Assembly: GCA_024102815.1 (NCBI GenBank)
Contig: JAGFJJ010000007.1
Coordinates: 32,608-96,607, forward strand
DNA: 64,000 bases
Reading direction: 5' to 3'
Source of the DNA: Phycisphaerae bacterium
GTDB lineage: Bacteria > Planctomycetota > Phycisphaerae > UBA1845
Shown here: one piece after another, positions 52,307 to 60,059 of the stretch
Layout of the letters: the number at the start of each line of letters is the position of its first letter
How positions within the stretch are numbered: the stretch's first letter is position 1
Notes under the pieces: model-generated
Seen by the model: the letters and a program-made list of their open reading frames with translations, nothing else
Told to the model about the DNA's origin: nothing
The model's database searches: none
Program-made: the position numbers and the translations under genes

Positions 52307-52966
52307 ATGGCTGGATGGCTGAGCAGCATCATCGGACCGAAAGGCGTGACGGGAAGCTCGCTGTTGCAGTGGCTGACGCAGCGGAAGAAGCCGCTGTCAC
52401 GCATGACCCGCTCGGAACTGCGCCGCCAGGAGCTGATGCTCGAGAAGGATCGCGCCCTGCTGCTCAAGAAGATCACCCGGCTCGCGGATGACAAGCAGAA
52501 GTTGTTCGAGCGCGGCTCGAAGGAGAAAACGCCGGAAGTCCGGCGGATGCTGGCCCAGGAGTTCGAGCTGCGAACCACCGAACAGCTCATGATCGCCCGG
52601 CAGCTCAACATCCGCACCAAGGAGTTGATGACCGTCGCCCGCCTGCGCATGCTGCGGGAGAACGCCGAGCGCACCGGCCGCGTGGGGGCGATGGGCCTTA
52701 TCAGCCAGGGAGACATCCTCCGCCTCGGCAAGCTCATCGAATCGGACGCGGTGCGGACCGAAGTCTACCAGGAGCGACTCGATGAAATCCTCTCCGTCGG
52801 AGCCGGCGTGGACGAAGGCGCCGCGGGCCTGAGCGAGGCGGGCGAAGGCGTCATGAAGGTCTGGGAGCGGATGGACCAGGGAACGATCACGGACTCGGCC
52901 GAGGCGTTTGAAGAGGCCGACCGGACCGTTCGCGAACGCCAGCAGGCCTCACCGGAAGCAACGTAG
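52307..52966 (+). CDS. ESCRT-III/Snf7-like coiled-coil protein
   Basis: 219 residues, almost all helix. N-terminal amphipathic segment (MAGWLSSIIGPKG), then a long basic helical hairpin (RSELRRQELMLEKDRALLLK, EVRRMLAQEFELRTTEQLMI, LNIRTKELMTVARLRMLREN) and acidic C-terminal helices. This order matches PspA/Vipp1/Snf7 proteins, which polymerise on membranes. It lies between two other proteins of the same type. No catalytic motif. Assignment is by architecture, without a profile search. Confidence 0.6.
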   Translation: MAGWLSSIIGPKGVTGSSLLQWLTQRKKPLSRMTRSELRRQELMLEKDRALLLKKITRLADDKQKLFERGSKEKTPEVRRMLAQEFELRTTEQLMIARQLNIRTKELMTVARLRMLRENAERTGRVGAMGLISQGDILRLGKLIESDAVRTEVYQERLDEILSVGAGVDEGAAGLSEAGEGVMKVWERMDQGTITDSAEAFEEADRTVRERQQASPEAT

Positions 52967-52970
52967 GTCG

Positions 52971-53014
52971 GGCAATAGGCAATAGGCAATAGGCAATAGG
53001 CAATAGGCAATAGG
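52971..53014 (+). repeat. Heptanucleotide tandem repeat (GGCAATA)6
   Basis: Six exact copies of the 7-base unit plus two bases, just after the stop codon of the upstream gene. A degenerate two-unit copy (GGCAATA-GGCAACA) is at 53924-53937. Probably a slippage-prone short tandem repeat. Confidence 0.9.
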
Positions 53015-53087
53015 AGAGGATAGCCCGTTTCACCGGCAGCGCAAGTTGCGTTTGTGAGGGTTTTGTGGGTGAGTTTCAGCGTAGATC

Positions 53088-53294
53088 ATGACAGGAAACT
53101 ACCGACCATTGCGGCGAAGCGTGCACAGCCGGGTAGTCGCCGGCGTCTGCGGCGGGCTGGGCGAATACCTGGGAATCGACCCGGTGGTCGTGAGGATTCT
53201 CTACGTGATCCTGTCCCTTGCATCCGCCGCATTTCCAGGGGCGCTGATCTACATCCTGCTCTGGATCCTGATCCCGGAGCGGGAGTATTACTGA
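53088..53294 (+). CDS. PspC domain protein
   Basis: 68 residues. The PspC motif is clear: LRRSVHSRVVAGVCGGLGEY-LGIDPVVVRILYVI, followed by a hydrophobic helix (GALIYILLWILIPERE). PspC domains are membrane proteins that work with PspA, the bacterial ESCRT-III relative, in envelope stress. Its place between two Snf7-like genes supports their membrane role. Confidence 0.92.
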   Translation: MTGNYRPLRRSVHSRVVAGVCGGLGEYLGIDPVVVRILYVILSLASAAFPGALIYILLWILIPEREYY

Positions 53295-53313
53295 TCCCTT
53301 CGAGGTGGTAACC

Positions 53314-53922
53314 ATGGCCCTGTTCAAATCCGCGGAAGAACGTCGCATCGAGCGGGATATCAAGATTCGCCAGGGCATCCGGCGGATCGAAAAAGCCATT
53401 CGCGAGCAGGGCAAGTTCCAGGAGGAGTTCATCCGCAACGCGCAGAACGCCCGCAAGATCGGCGACACCGCCCAATACGCCTTCATCCGTAATTCACTCC
53501 GCAAGACGGCCACCATCCGAAAGATGCTCGAAAGGCAGTTGCTCGCGGTGAAGAATGCCCTGCTCATCAAGCGCCAGGCGGAGGCCTCGGCCGACTTCGC
53601 CGGAGCGATGGGCATGATGGCCTCGGAGATCGGCAAGCTCTTCGGCGAAACCGACCTCATCAAAACCCAGGGCGACTGGGAGAAAGCCATGGCCCAGTCG
53701 CAAAGCATGGAAGAACGCATGAACATGTTCCTCGACTCGATCGAGGACATCGCCGCTCAGGATGTGGAAATGTCCGCCGCCGGAGAGGCCGTCACCGATG
53801 ACGAAATCGACCGCCTTATTGAGGCGGAGGCCGAGGCCGAGCATCAGAAAGAGCTGGACAAGCTCGCCGGGCTCCGCGCTGAACTTGACTCCCTCAAGCG
53901 CGAAGGCGAAAAGCAGAAGTAG
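53314..53922 (+). CDS. ESCRT-III/Snf7 family protein (CHMP-like)
   Basis: 202 residues from ATG 53314 (GAGGTGG upstream). Of the three related proteins this one looks most like eukaryotic/archaeal ESCRT-III: basic N-terminal hairpin (RDIKIRQGIRRIEKAIREQG, KFQEEFIRNAQNARKIGDTA, YAFIRNSLRKTATIRKMLER), a middle helix (AEASADFAGAMGMMASEIGK) and an acidic C-terminal region (MEERMNMFLDSIEDIAAQDV, TDDEIDRLIEAEAEAEH). The DEIDRLI segment is at the position of the CHMP DExxxLL-type element before the C-terminal interaction tail. Likely a membrane-remodelling filament protein. Confidence 0.72.
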   Translation: MALFKSAEERRIERDIKIRQGIRRIEKAIREQGKFQEEFIRNAQNARKIGDTAQYAFIRNSLRKTATIRKMLERQLLAVKNALLIKRQAEASADFAGAMGMMASEIGKLFGETDLIKTQGDWEKAMAQSQSMEERMNMFLDSIEDIAAQDVEMSAAGEAVTDDEIDRLIEAEAEAEHQKELDKLAGLRAELDSLKREGEKQK

Positions 53923-54029
53923 CGGCAATAGGCAACAGGAATCAGGAAGGCGCTGTTCGTGAGGCATGGCCAAGCAGGTCGGGTGAAGCCGACGAGCACC
54001 GCCATGCCCAAGGGTGCGAAGGGAATTGC

Positions 54030-55214
54030 ATGGCCAAGAAGAAATCCACGCGAAACAAGACGACCGCCGCCGAGAAGTCATCGCCGGGACCCAAGGCAAA
54101 GGGCAGTGGCAAGACCTCGCGCGGCGGCGCGGCCGTGAAGTCACGCATGGAAGATCTCGCCCGATCGGTCGTCGCCACGGCCGAGCGCCAGCAGGACCCT
54201 TCCATCTCTATCCCCTCGCGAACGCTCTCTAACATCGCCTTCAACCAGAAAACCCGCCACATCGAAATGGGCGAAGGCCGGCAGAGCCGCAACTTCTTCA
54301 ACTACGGCCAGGCCAAACGCTTCATGCAGACGATGCTCGTGGCCAGCAAGTGCAAGGAACTCATCGACCTGGGCAAGACAGCCAGCATCCGCCAGATCTA
54401 CTACCTCGCCAAGCACACCATCAAGGGCACCAACGAAAAGACCTTTGACGACCAGTCCGAGTCCGACCCCATCATCGAAGACCTCGAAGTCGCCATCGAC
54501 GCCCTGCGTGAAGAGCTGCACGTCTTCGCCAGCAACCGCGGCAACCTCGCCGGCCCGATCACCCTGGTCGATGCGGGCAATACGCTCGACTGTTCAGCAA
54601 TGGGCAGCGCCGGCTACGCCGTGCCCAGCATCGTCGAGGCCGACGTGATCCAATTCAAGAAGTGCTCCGCCAAGTTCGTGCTGCACGTCGAAAAAGACAC
54701 CGTCTGGCGCCGCTTCCACGAAGATCGCTTCTGGGAGCAGCACAACTGCATCGTCTCCCACGGCGGCGGTCAGCCCGCCCGCGGCATGCGCCGCCTGCTC
54801 CAGCGCTTTCACCAGGAACTCAAGCTCCCCGTCTTCGTGCTGCTCGACAACGACCCCTGGGGGTACTACATCTATTCCGTCATCAAGCACGGCTCGATCA
54901 ACCTGGCCTACGAGTCGCGGCGCATGGCCATCCCCGACGCCAAGTTCATCGGCGTCTCCAGCTTCGACTACGACCGCTGCGACATGCGCGACGACGTGAA
55001 AATCGAACTCGACGCCACGGACATCAAGCGGGCCAAGCAGATCGCCGCCTATCCCTGGTTCGCCGACAACCGCCCCTGGCAGAAGGAAATCAAAAAGATG
55101 CTTTCCAACGGCTTCAAGATGGAAGTCGAAGCCATGATCTCCAAGGACCTCAGCTACCTCACCGAGGAATACGTCCCCATGAAGCTGAAGGACCGCAAGC
55201 AGTGGCTGGATTGA
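54030..55214 (+). CDS. top6A: DNA topoisomerase VI subunit A (Spo11-like)
   Basis: 394 residues with a Lys-rich N-terminal tail (~1-38). Catalytic Tyr lies in ASIRQIYYLAKHTIKG (Tyr124/125). Toprim ligands are Glu221 in FVLHVEKDTVW and the DxD pair Asp273/Asp275 in VFVLLDNDPWGYYIYSVIKH. SESDPIIEDLEVAIDALREE and HGGGQPARGMRRLLQRFHQE are conserved in archaeal Top6A. The A subunit makes DNA double-strand breaks and needs the B (GHKL ATPase) subunit for topoisomerase activity; no B gene is adjacent or elsewhere in the window. 107 bases separate it from the Snf7-like gene. Confidence 0.93.
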   Translation: MAKKKSTRNKTTAAEKSSPGPKAKGSGKTSRGGAAVKSRMEDLARSVVATAERQQDPSISIPSRTLSNIAFNQKTRHIEMGEGRQSRNFFNYGQAKRFMQTMLVASKCKELIDLGKTASIRQIYYLAKHTIKGTNEKTFDDQSESDPIIEDLEVAIDALREELHVFASNRGNLAGPITLVDAGNTLDCSAMGSAGYAVPSIVEADVIQFKKCSAKFVLHVEKDTVWRRFHEDRFWEQHNCIVSHGGGQPARGMRRLLQRFHQELKLPVFVLLDNDPWGYYIYSVIKHGSINLAYESRRMAIPDAKFIGVSSFDYDRCDMRDDVKIELDATDIKRAKQIAAYPWFADNRPWQKEIKKMLSNGFKMEVEAMISKDLSYLTEEYVPMKLKDRKQWLD

Positions 55215-55280
55215 TCAAGGTCGGACGCTTACGATAGGTTGGTCTCCGGGCTGCATGAAAGCTGTCGTAAAGAGCACAGG

Positions 55281-55589
55281 ATGATTCGTCGCTACCACAA
55301 TATCGATATTCCCCAGCAGGATATTGCAGAACTATGCCAAAGGTGGCACATCCGACGTCTGTCGCTCTTCGGCTCCGTTCTTCGCGATGACTTCCGGGCC
55401 GAAAGTGACATCGACATTCTGGTCGAATTCGAGTCGGGAGCACGAATCGGATTGGACTTCTTCGCCATTGAACGCGAACTCTCGCAAATCATCGGTCGGA
55501 AGATCGACCTGCACACGCCGGGATTTCTCAGCCGGCACTTTCGCGACCAGGTAATGGTCGAGGCAGAAGTCGTTTATGAGGCAACCTGA
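55281..55589 (+). CDS. mntA: MntA-type nucleotidyltransferase antitoxin
   Basis: 102 residues from ATG 55281. The MNT nucleotidyltransferase motif GSX10DXD is visible (GSVLRDDFRAESDIDILVEF; Gly31, Ser32, Asp43, Asp45). Members AMPylate the partner HepT toxin at its motif Tyr. It overlaps the hepT-like gene by 14 bases, as usual for this pair. Confidence 0.9.
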   Translation: MIRRYHNIDIPQQDIAELCQRWHIRRLSLFGSVLRDDFRAESDIDILVEFESGARIGLDFFAIERELSQIIGRKIDLHTPGFLSRHFRDQVMVEAEVVYEAT

Positions 55590-55923
55590 CGACCTCCGCC
55601 GCCTTCGCGATATGCTCGACCACGCCCGCGAAGCCGTGGAGATGTCCGCTGATGCAAGCCGGGAGGACCTGGACTCCGATCGCAAGCTGTGCCTTGCGCT
55701 GATCAGGCTGGTCGAAATAATCGGAGAGGCTGCCGCTCGTGTTTCGCAGGACACGCGCGATGCACGTCCTGACGTCCGCTGGAGCGACATCATTGGTATG
55801 CGCAATCGAATGATCCATGCCTACGACGACGTTGATTTGGACATCCTCTGGGATGTCGCCGATTTACATCTTCCGCCGTTGATTATGCAGATCGAATCGA
55901 TCATCGCCGAGCTATCGGATTGA
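55576..55923 (+). CDS. hepT: HepT-type HEPN toxin (DUF86)
   Basis: 115 residues, all helical. The RX4HXY motif is intact (RNRMIHAY; Arg76, His81, Tyr83), which in HepT is the RNase active site and AMPylation target. Pairs with the upstream MntA. Convergent with rodA, with a 23-base overlap of the 3' ends. Confidence 0.9.
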   Translation: MRQPDDLRRLRDMLDHAREAVEMSADASREDLDSDRKLCLALIRLVEIIGEAAARVSQDTRDARPDVRWSDIIGMRNRMIHAYDDVDLDILWDVADLHLPPLIMQIESIIAELSD

Positions 55924-57259
55924 GCATTCCCATTTCCCGCATTTCTTCGATGTTTCGGTCGCGGCCTCTTTGCTCCTCTTCCGCCGCCGCCGCGATCTTC
56001 TCCGTAAGTTTCACCCGGTCCACCGTTGCCTGCTCGAAGTCGAAGGGCTTGTCCGCCAGGATGAAAGGCCGGTGCTGCGCGACCGAAACCAGCATCGCCA
56101 GGCACAACATGCTCGACAGCAAGCTCGAACCTCCGTAAGAAACGAAGGGCAGCGTCAGCCCCGTGATGGGCATCAGCCCCACGCACATCCCCACGTTGAT
56201 GAGTACCTGCAATCCGATCAGCGTCACGCTTCCCACCGCCAGCAGCCGCCCCACCGGCTCGTCCGTTGCCGACGCGATGCGCATCCCCGCCAGCAGGATC
56301 ACCGCGTAGCATGCCAGCACGATGACACCGCCCACGATCCCCCACTGGTGGGCGATGATCGCGAATACGAAGTCGTTGTGCCGATCGGGGAGCAAATCCT
56401 GTTGTACGTACAACCCCTCTCCCCAGCCCTGACCCAGCACGCCCCCGCTGCCCACCGCATTCTTGGAGTGCACCAGTTGATAGCCCGAACTGGCCGCCCA
56501 CTCGATCGCCTGCCGCCGCGATGCCAGATACCGATACCGCTCCGGCTCCTCCGCCACCGCACTTCGCAACGCATCCGATTGCAGCAGCACAGACGTCACC
56601 CGCAGCCGCTGGTAATCGTGCAACCGCCCCCACGCCAGGGGAATCGCCACCAGCCCCAGTCCGATCAGAATCGCCAGGTGACGAAGCCTCGCTCCCGCGG
56701 CAAAAAGCATGGCAAACAAAACCGGCAGCAGCAGCAGCACCGTGCCCAGGTCCGGCTGAACCAGAATCAGCCCCAATGGCACGATGGCGATCAGGAAGGG
56801 AACGAGCAAGCCCTGGAATCGACGGTAATTCCTGCGAAACCGAAGATACCACGCCAGCGTGAGAATGAACGCCACCTTGAAGAGTTCCGACGGCTGAAGC
56901 TGGTACCCCGGCAGATGAATCCAGCGATAGGCACCGTTGCGCGGCGCGGTCAGCCCGCCGAAGCTCGCATGAAGGAACTTCGCCGCGGCCAGCGGTAGCA
57001 GCGCCGCCACCGTAATGCCGAAAATCAGCCACGCGTGCGACGCAATTCGCTGATACCCCACCCGCAGCACCACACCCGCCGCAATCAACCCGGCCAGCAC
57101 GTACAGAACCTGCCGCGCGGCATTACGCGGGCCGTCGTTCGCCGCGATGTAATGCGTGTCGGTAACATAAATGCTGGCCAGCCCGATGAGCACCAGCACC
57201 CCCACGGCCCCCGCCATCGCCCATCCCGGCGGTGTCAGATCGGTGGCACGACTGCTCAC
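55901..57259 (-). CDS. rodA: RodA/FtsW-family peptidoglycan glycosyltransferase
   Basis: 452 residues from GTG 57259, which overlaps the mrdA stop (GTGA). About ten membrane helices. SEDS landmarks: GAYRWIHLPGYQLQPSELFK, ILVQPDLGTVLLLLPVLFAM, GEGLYVQQDLLPDRHNDFVF, IAHQWGIVGG and TGLTLPFVSYGGSSLLSSM. It polymerises lipid II with PBP2 in lateral wall growth. A charged C-terminal tail of ~50 residues is Glu-rich. Its presence indicates peptidoglycan synthesis in this organism. Confidence 0.93.
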   Translation of the reverse strand: MSSRATDLTPPGWAMAGAVGVLVLIGLASIYVTDTHYIAANDGPRNAARQVLYVLAGLIAAGVVLRVGYQRIASHAWLIFGITVAALLPLAAAKFLHASFGGLTAPRNGAYRWIHLPGYQLQPSELFKVAFILTLAWYLRFRRNYRRFQGLLVPFLIAIVPLGLILVQPDLGTVLLLLPVLFAMLFAAGARLRHLAILIGLGLVAIPLAWGRLHDYQRLRVTSVLLQSDALRSAVAEEPERYRYLASRRQAIEWAASSGYQLVHSKNAVGSGGVLGQGWGEGLYVQQDLLPDRHNDFVFAIIAHQWGIVGGVIVLACYAVILLAGMRIASATDEPVGRLLAVGSVTLIGLQVLINVGMCVGLMPITGLTLPFVSYGGSSLLSSMLCLAMLVSVAQHRPFILADKPFDFEQATVDRVKLTEKIAAAAEEEQRGRDRNIEEMREMGMLNPIARR

Positions 57260-59457
57260 CGCGAACCCCTTTCCACGGCAACGCCGCCGGCGCGAAGATC
57301 CCGACCGAGCACATCGAGCAACGTGCTCGAAACCTCCATGGCCAGGGGCCCCGTCGTGCGCCCCCCGCTGCCGCCGAACTCCACCAGCAGCGCAAACGCC
57401 ACCCGCGGCGTCTGCGAAAAGTCCGCCCCCCCTGTCACCGACTTCCGCTGCAGATACCCCCCGAACCACGCGTGCGAATGTCGCTCGCTGTCCGGCGGCG
57501 GCTCTTCCGGCCAGCGCGAGGCAATCTCGATCTCGTCCTCAATAGGCGTCGCCCCGGGATAGTCGAACTTGAATCGTTCGATTGCGTAGTCACGCGCCCC
57601 CGCCGGCACGATCGCCTCCCCCGGCATCCCGTCCGCATCAACGTACGGCACGCGATACGCCGTCGGCCAGGGATACGCCGTGGCGCTTCCTGTTTTGCCG
57701 CACAGCACGTAGTCAGGATCCAGGAAGTGTGCGTAGCGATACGCTGTGCCGGCCGGCTCGTTGACCACGCCGTAGATACCCTTGCGCACCGCCAGCCATT
57801 GCTCGCTGCTTACCGGCAGGCGCCAGCGCGGCTTCGCCTCGCCGCCGCGCAAGATGGTCACCGGTTGATAGTATCCGTCGGCGTACGTAGCCATCAGATT
57901 CGCCACCTGCACCGGCGTCAGCGCCAGCTCGCCCTGCCCGATGGCGAAGTTGCGGGCGTGCCCGGCGGTCACCGGCGTACCCTTCTCGTTGACCAGCCAA
58001 CTCGGCCAGGGATTGATTCCCTCGTTGTCCTCTCCAAGCTCGATTCCACTGTGTCTGCCGATTCCCACCATGTCGTACACGCCGGTCAGATACTGCACCC
58101 CCAACTCCCCGCCCACCGTGTACATGAAGATGTTGCAACTGCCCATCAGCGCCTCGGTGACATTGACCGGACCATGGGCCATGCGCACGCCCTCGCCGTG
58201 AATCTCCCAGCAGCGCCAGCGATCGCGGTGCTCGGGAAACAGATACCCGCGGCAGTCGACCCGCGTCTCCGTGGTAATCTTCCCGCTCATCAGCCCCGCG
58301 AGGCACGTAAGCGGCTTGATCGTCGAACCCGGCGGATAGCGACTGGCGATCGCCCGGAACCACAACGGCAAATGCACCGTATCGTCGCGCAGTTGTGAGT
58401 AATCCTCGTTGAAGTGCGCGGGATCATACGACGGATACGAAACCAGCGCCAGCACCTCCCGCGAGGCCACGTCCAGCACCACGATCGCCCCCCCGGCCGA
58501 GTATGGCTCACCCTCCACCGTCTCGCCCAGCAGGTCGTACAGGCGATGTTGAAGCTCCGCGTTGATGGTGATCGTGACGTTCCCGCCGTGCTGCGCCTCG
58601 ATGATGTCCTCCACGAGGTTGCCCGACCGATCCCGCGCCTCGCGCCCCCGCCGCCCGCGAAGCTGCGACTCCGCCGCGGCTTCCACGCCGGTGATGCCGA
58701 TGTCCTCGTCCGCCAGATAACGGACAAAGGGGTCGTCGGGATTCGGATCGTGAGCCACCGCCTCTGCATCCACCCGACCGGTGCGACCCAACACGTGGGC
58801 CATGGCCGCCGCGTACGGGTGATACGCCCGCCGCGATGCGGGCTCGATGTGCAGCCAGGGATATTCGGACAAGCGCTCGCGGGCGACGATCTGCCCGGAC
58901 CCGTCCAGCGCGGGAATGATCGCGTGCGGCTGGCGCTCCTCGGCCACGGGACTGTCAAAGCCTCGCCGCTCCGCCACCGCCTCCCGGATGCGCTGGATGC
59001 GCTCGTGAATCTCCCGGGCATGATCGCGGAGCTGCTCCGGCGTGAGCGGCGCCTTCTCCGTGGAAAACGTCCCCGCCAGCTCGACCCACATCGTCGCCAG
59101 GGCGTCATGCATCGCCGTGCGAAACGACTCGGGATCGGCCGCCTCAGGGAAATGAGACTTCCATCGGCGGCGGAGGCGGTTCAATGATTCCGAATCATCG
59201 TCGGCGTCGAACGCGATTGCGTCGTAGTCGAGGCACAGGTCCCAACACGGCTCGTCGCTGACCAGCACCAGCCCCGTGCGATCCAGAATCGATCCGCGAA
59301 CAAATGGTAACGCATGCGGTTTGAGCAGCAGGCTCCTCTCGGCGCGCTCGCGATAGTACGACCCCTGCACCACCTGAAGCTGAACCAGCCGCGTGAGAAT
59401 GGCCGCCATCGCCAGCCCGAACATCACGAGGATAGCCCGCAGTCGGCGATCAAACAT
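57256..59457 (-). CDS. mrdA: Penicillin-binding protein 2 (transpeptidase)
   Basis: 733 residues from ATG 59457 (MFDRRLRAILVMFGLAMAAI, the single anchor helix). Dimerisation-domain motif RGSILDRTGLVLVSDEP. The transpeptidase has SxxK in RYPPGSTIKPLTCLAG, SxN in LMGSCNIFMYTVGGELG and KTG in LCGKTGSATAYPW. It crosslinks peptidoglycan made by RodA, the next gene. An extra ~100-residue region between the anchor and the dimerisation core makes it longer than E. coli PBP2 (633). Confidence 0.94.
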   Translation of the reverse strand: MFDRRLRAILVMFGLAMAAILTRLVQLQVVQGSYYRERAERSLLLKPHALPFVRGSILDRTGLVLVSDEPCWDLCLDYDAIAFDADDDSESLNRLRRRWKSHFPEAADPESFRTAMHDALATMWVELAGTFSTEKAPLTPEQLRDHAREIHERIQRIREAVAERRGFDSPVAEERQPHAIIPALDGSGQIVARERLSEYPWLHIEPASRRAYHPYAAAMAHVLGRTGRVDAEAVAHDPNPDDPFVRYLADEDIGITGVEAAAESQLRGRRGREARDRSGNLVEDIIEAQHGGNVTITINAELQHRLYDLLGETVEGEPYSAGGAIVVLDVASREVLALVSYPSYDPAHFNEDYSQLRDDTVHLPLWFRAIASRYPPGSTIKPLTCLAGLMSGKITTETRVDCRGYLFPEHRDRWRCWEIHGEGVRMAHGPVNVTEALMGSCNIFMYTVGGELGVQYLTGVYDMVGIGRHSGIELGEDNEGINPWPSWLVNEKGTPVTAGHARNFAIGQGELALTPVQVANLMATYADGYYQPVTILRGGEAKPRWRLPVSSEQWLAVRKGIYGVVNEPAGTAYRYAHFLDPDYVLCGKTGSATAYPWPTAYRVPYVDADGMPGEAIVPAGARDYAIERFKFDYPGATPIEDEIEIASRWPEEPPPDSERHSHAWFGGYLQRKSVTGGADFSQTPRVAFALLVEFGGSGGRTTGPLAMEVSSTLLDVLGRDLRAGGVAVERGSR

Positions 59458-59992
59458 CGGCGGACTCCAGCTTCTCCAGCCCCGCCCACGTGTAACGCCG
59501 CCTCGCGACGCCGAACACGTCACGCATCCGCCAGAGCACGGCCAGCATGGGGATCGACCACAGCGCCGTGTACACCGCCGACCAGAACCCATCGACCGCC
59601 AGCACCCGCCAAGCCGGATCGAACCAGCCGTACAGCGCCGCGCGGTAGATCAACCAGATTCCCCGCACCAGGAAACCCGCCCCCAGCACGACCACCGCCT
59701 GCACCGCCAGGCTCTCGCGAAACAGCCCCTCGCGCACCACCAGAACCGCGCCGGCGGCCAGCGCGTAGCTTGTTGCCATCAGCCCCATCCGTTCAATGGT
59801 CATCAGGTCCGCGAGAATCCCAACGATCCACGCTGCGACCAGCGCATCGCCCGGCACCGCATGCAGTGCGAAATAAACCACGAGGATCAGCAGCGCATCC
59901 GGCCAGGCTCCCCCAAGCTCCAGGCGCGGTGCAAACGCCACCTGCCCCGTCATGGTGATGAGCAACGCTAATATGAAGGGAAACCAGCGCAT
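59450..59992 (-). CDS. mreD: Rod shape-determining protein MreD-like
   Basis: 180 residues from ATG 59992 (MRWFPFILALLITMTGQVAF). Five or six membrane helices; the segment PDALLILVVYFALHAVPGDA-LVAAWIVGILADLMT fits MreD. It overlaps mrdA by eight bases, which supports the assignment. mreB and mreC, the usual upstream partners, are not next to it. MreD is an inner-membrane part of the elongasome. Confidence 0.8.
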   Translation of the reverse strand: MRWFPFILALLITMTGQVAFAPRLELGGAWPDALLILVVYFALHAVPGDALVAAWIVGILADLMTIERMGLMATSYALAAGAVLVVREGLFRESLAVQAVVVLGAGFLVRGIWLIYRAALYGWFDPAWRVLAVDGFWSAVYTALWSIPMLAVLWRMRDVFGVARRRYTWAGLEKLESADV

Positions 59993-60059
59993 GAGCCGTC
60001 GCCTGCGTACCGCGCCGTTCGCGGAACATGAAAACTCGAATGGCCCGATACCCCGGAAG

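Noticed and set aside
52971..53014. CRISPR-like repeat
   Set aside because: The units are 7 bases and directly adjacent without spacers; it is a simple tandem repeat.
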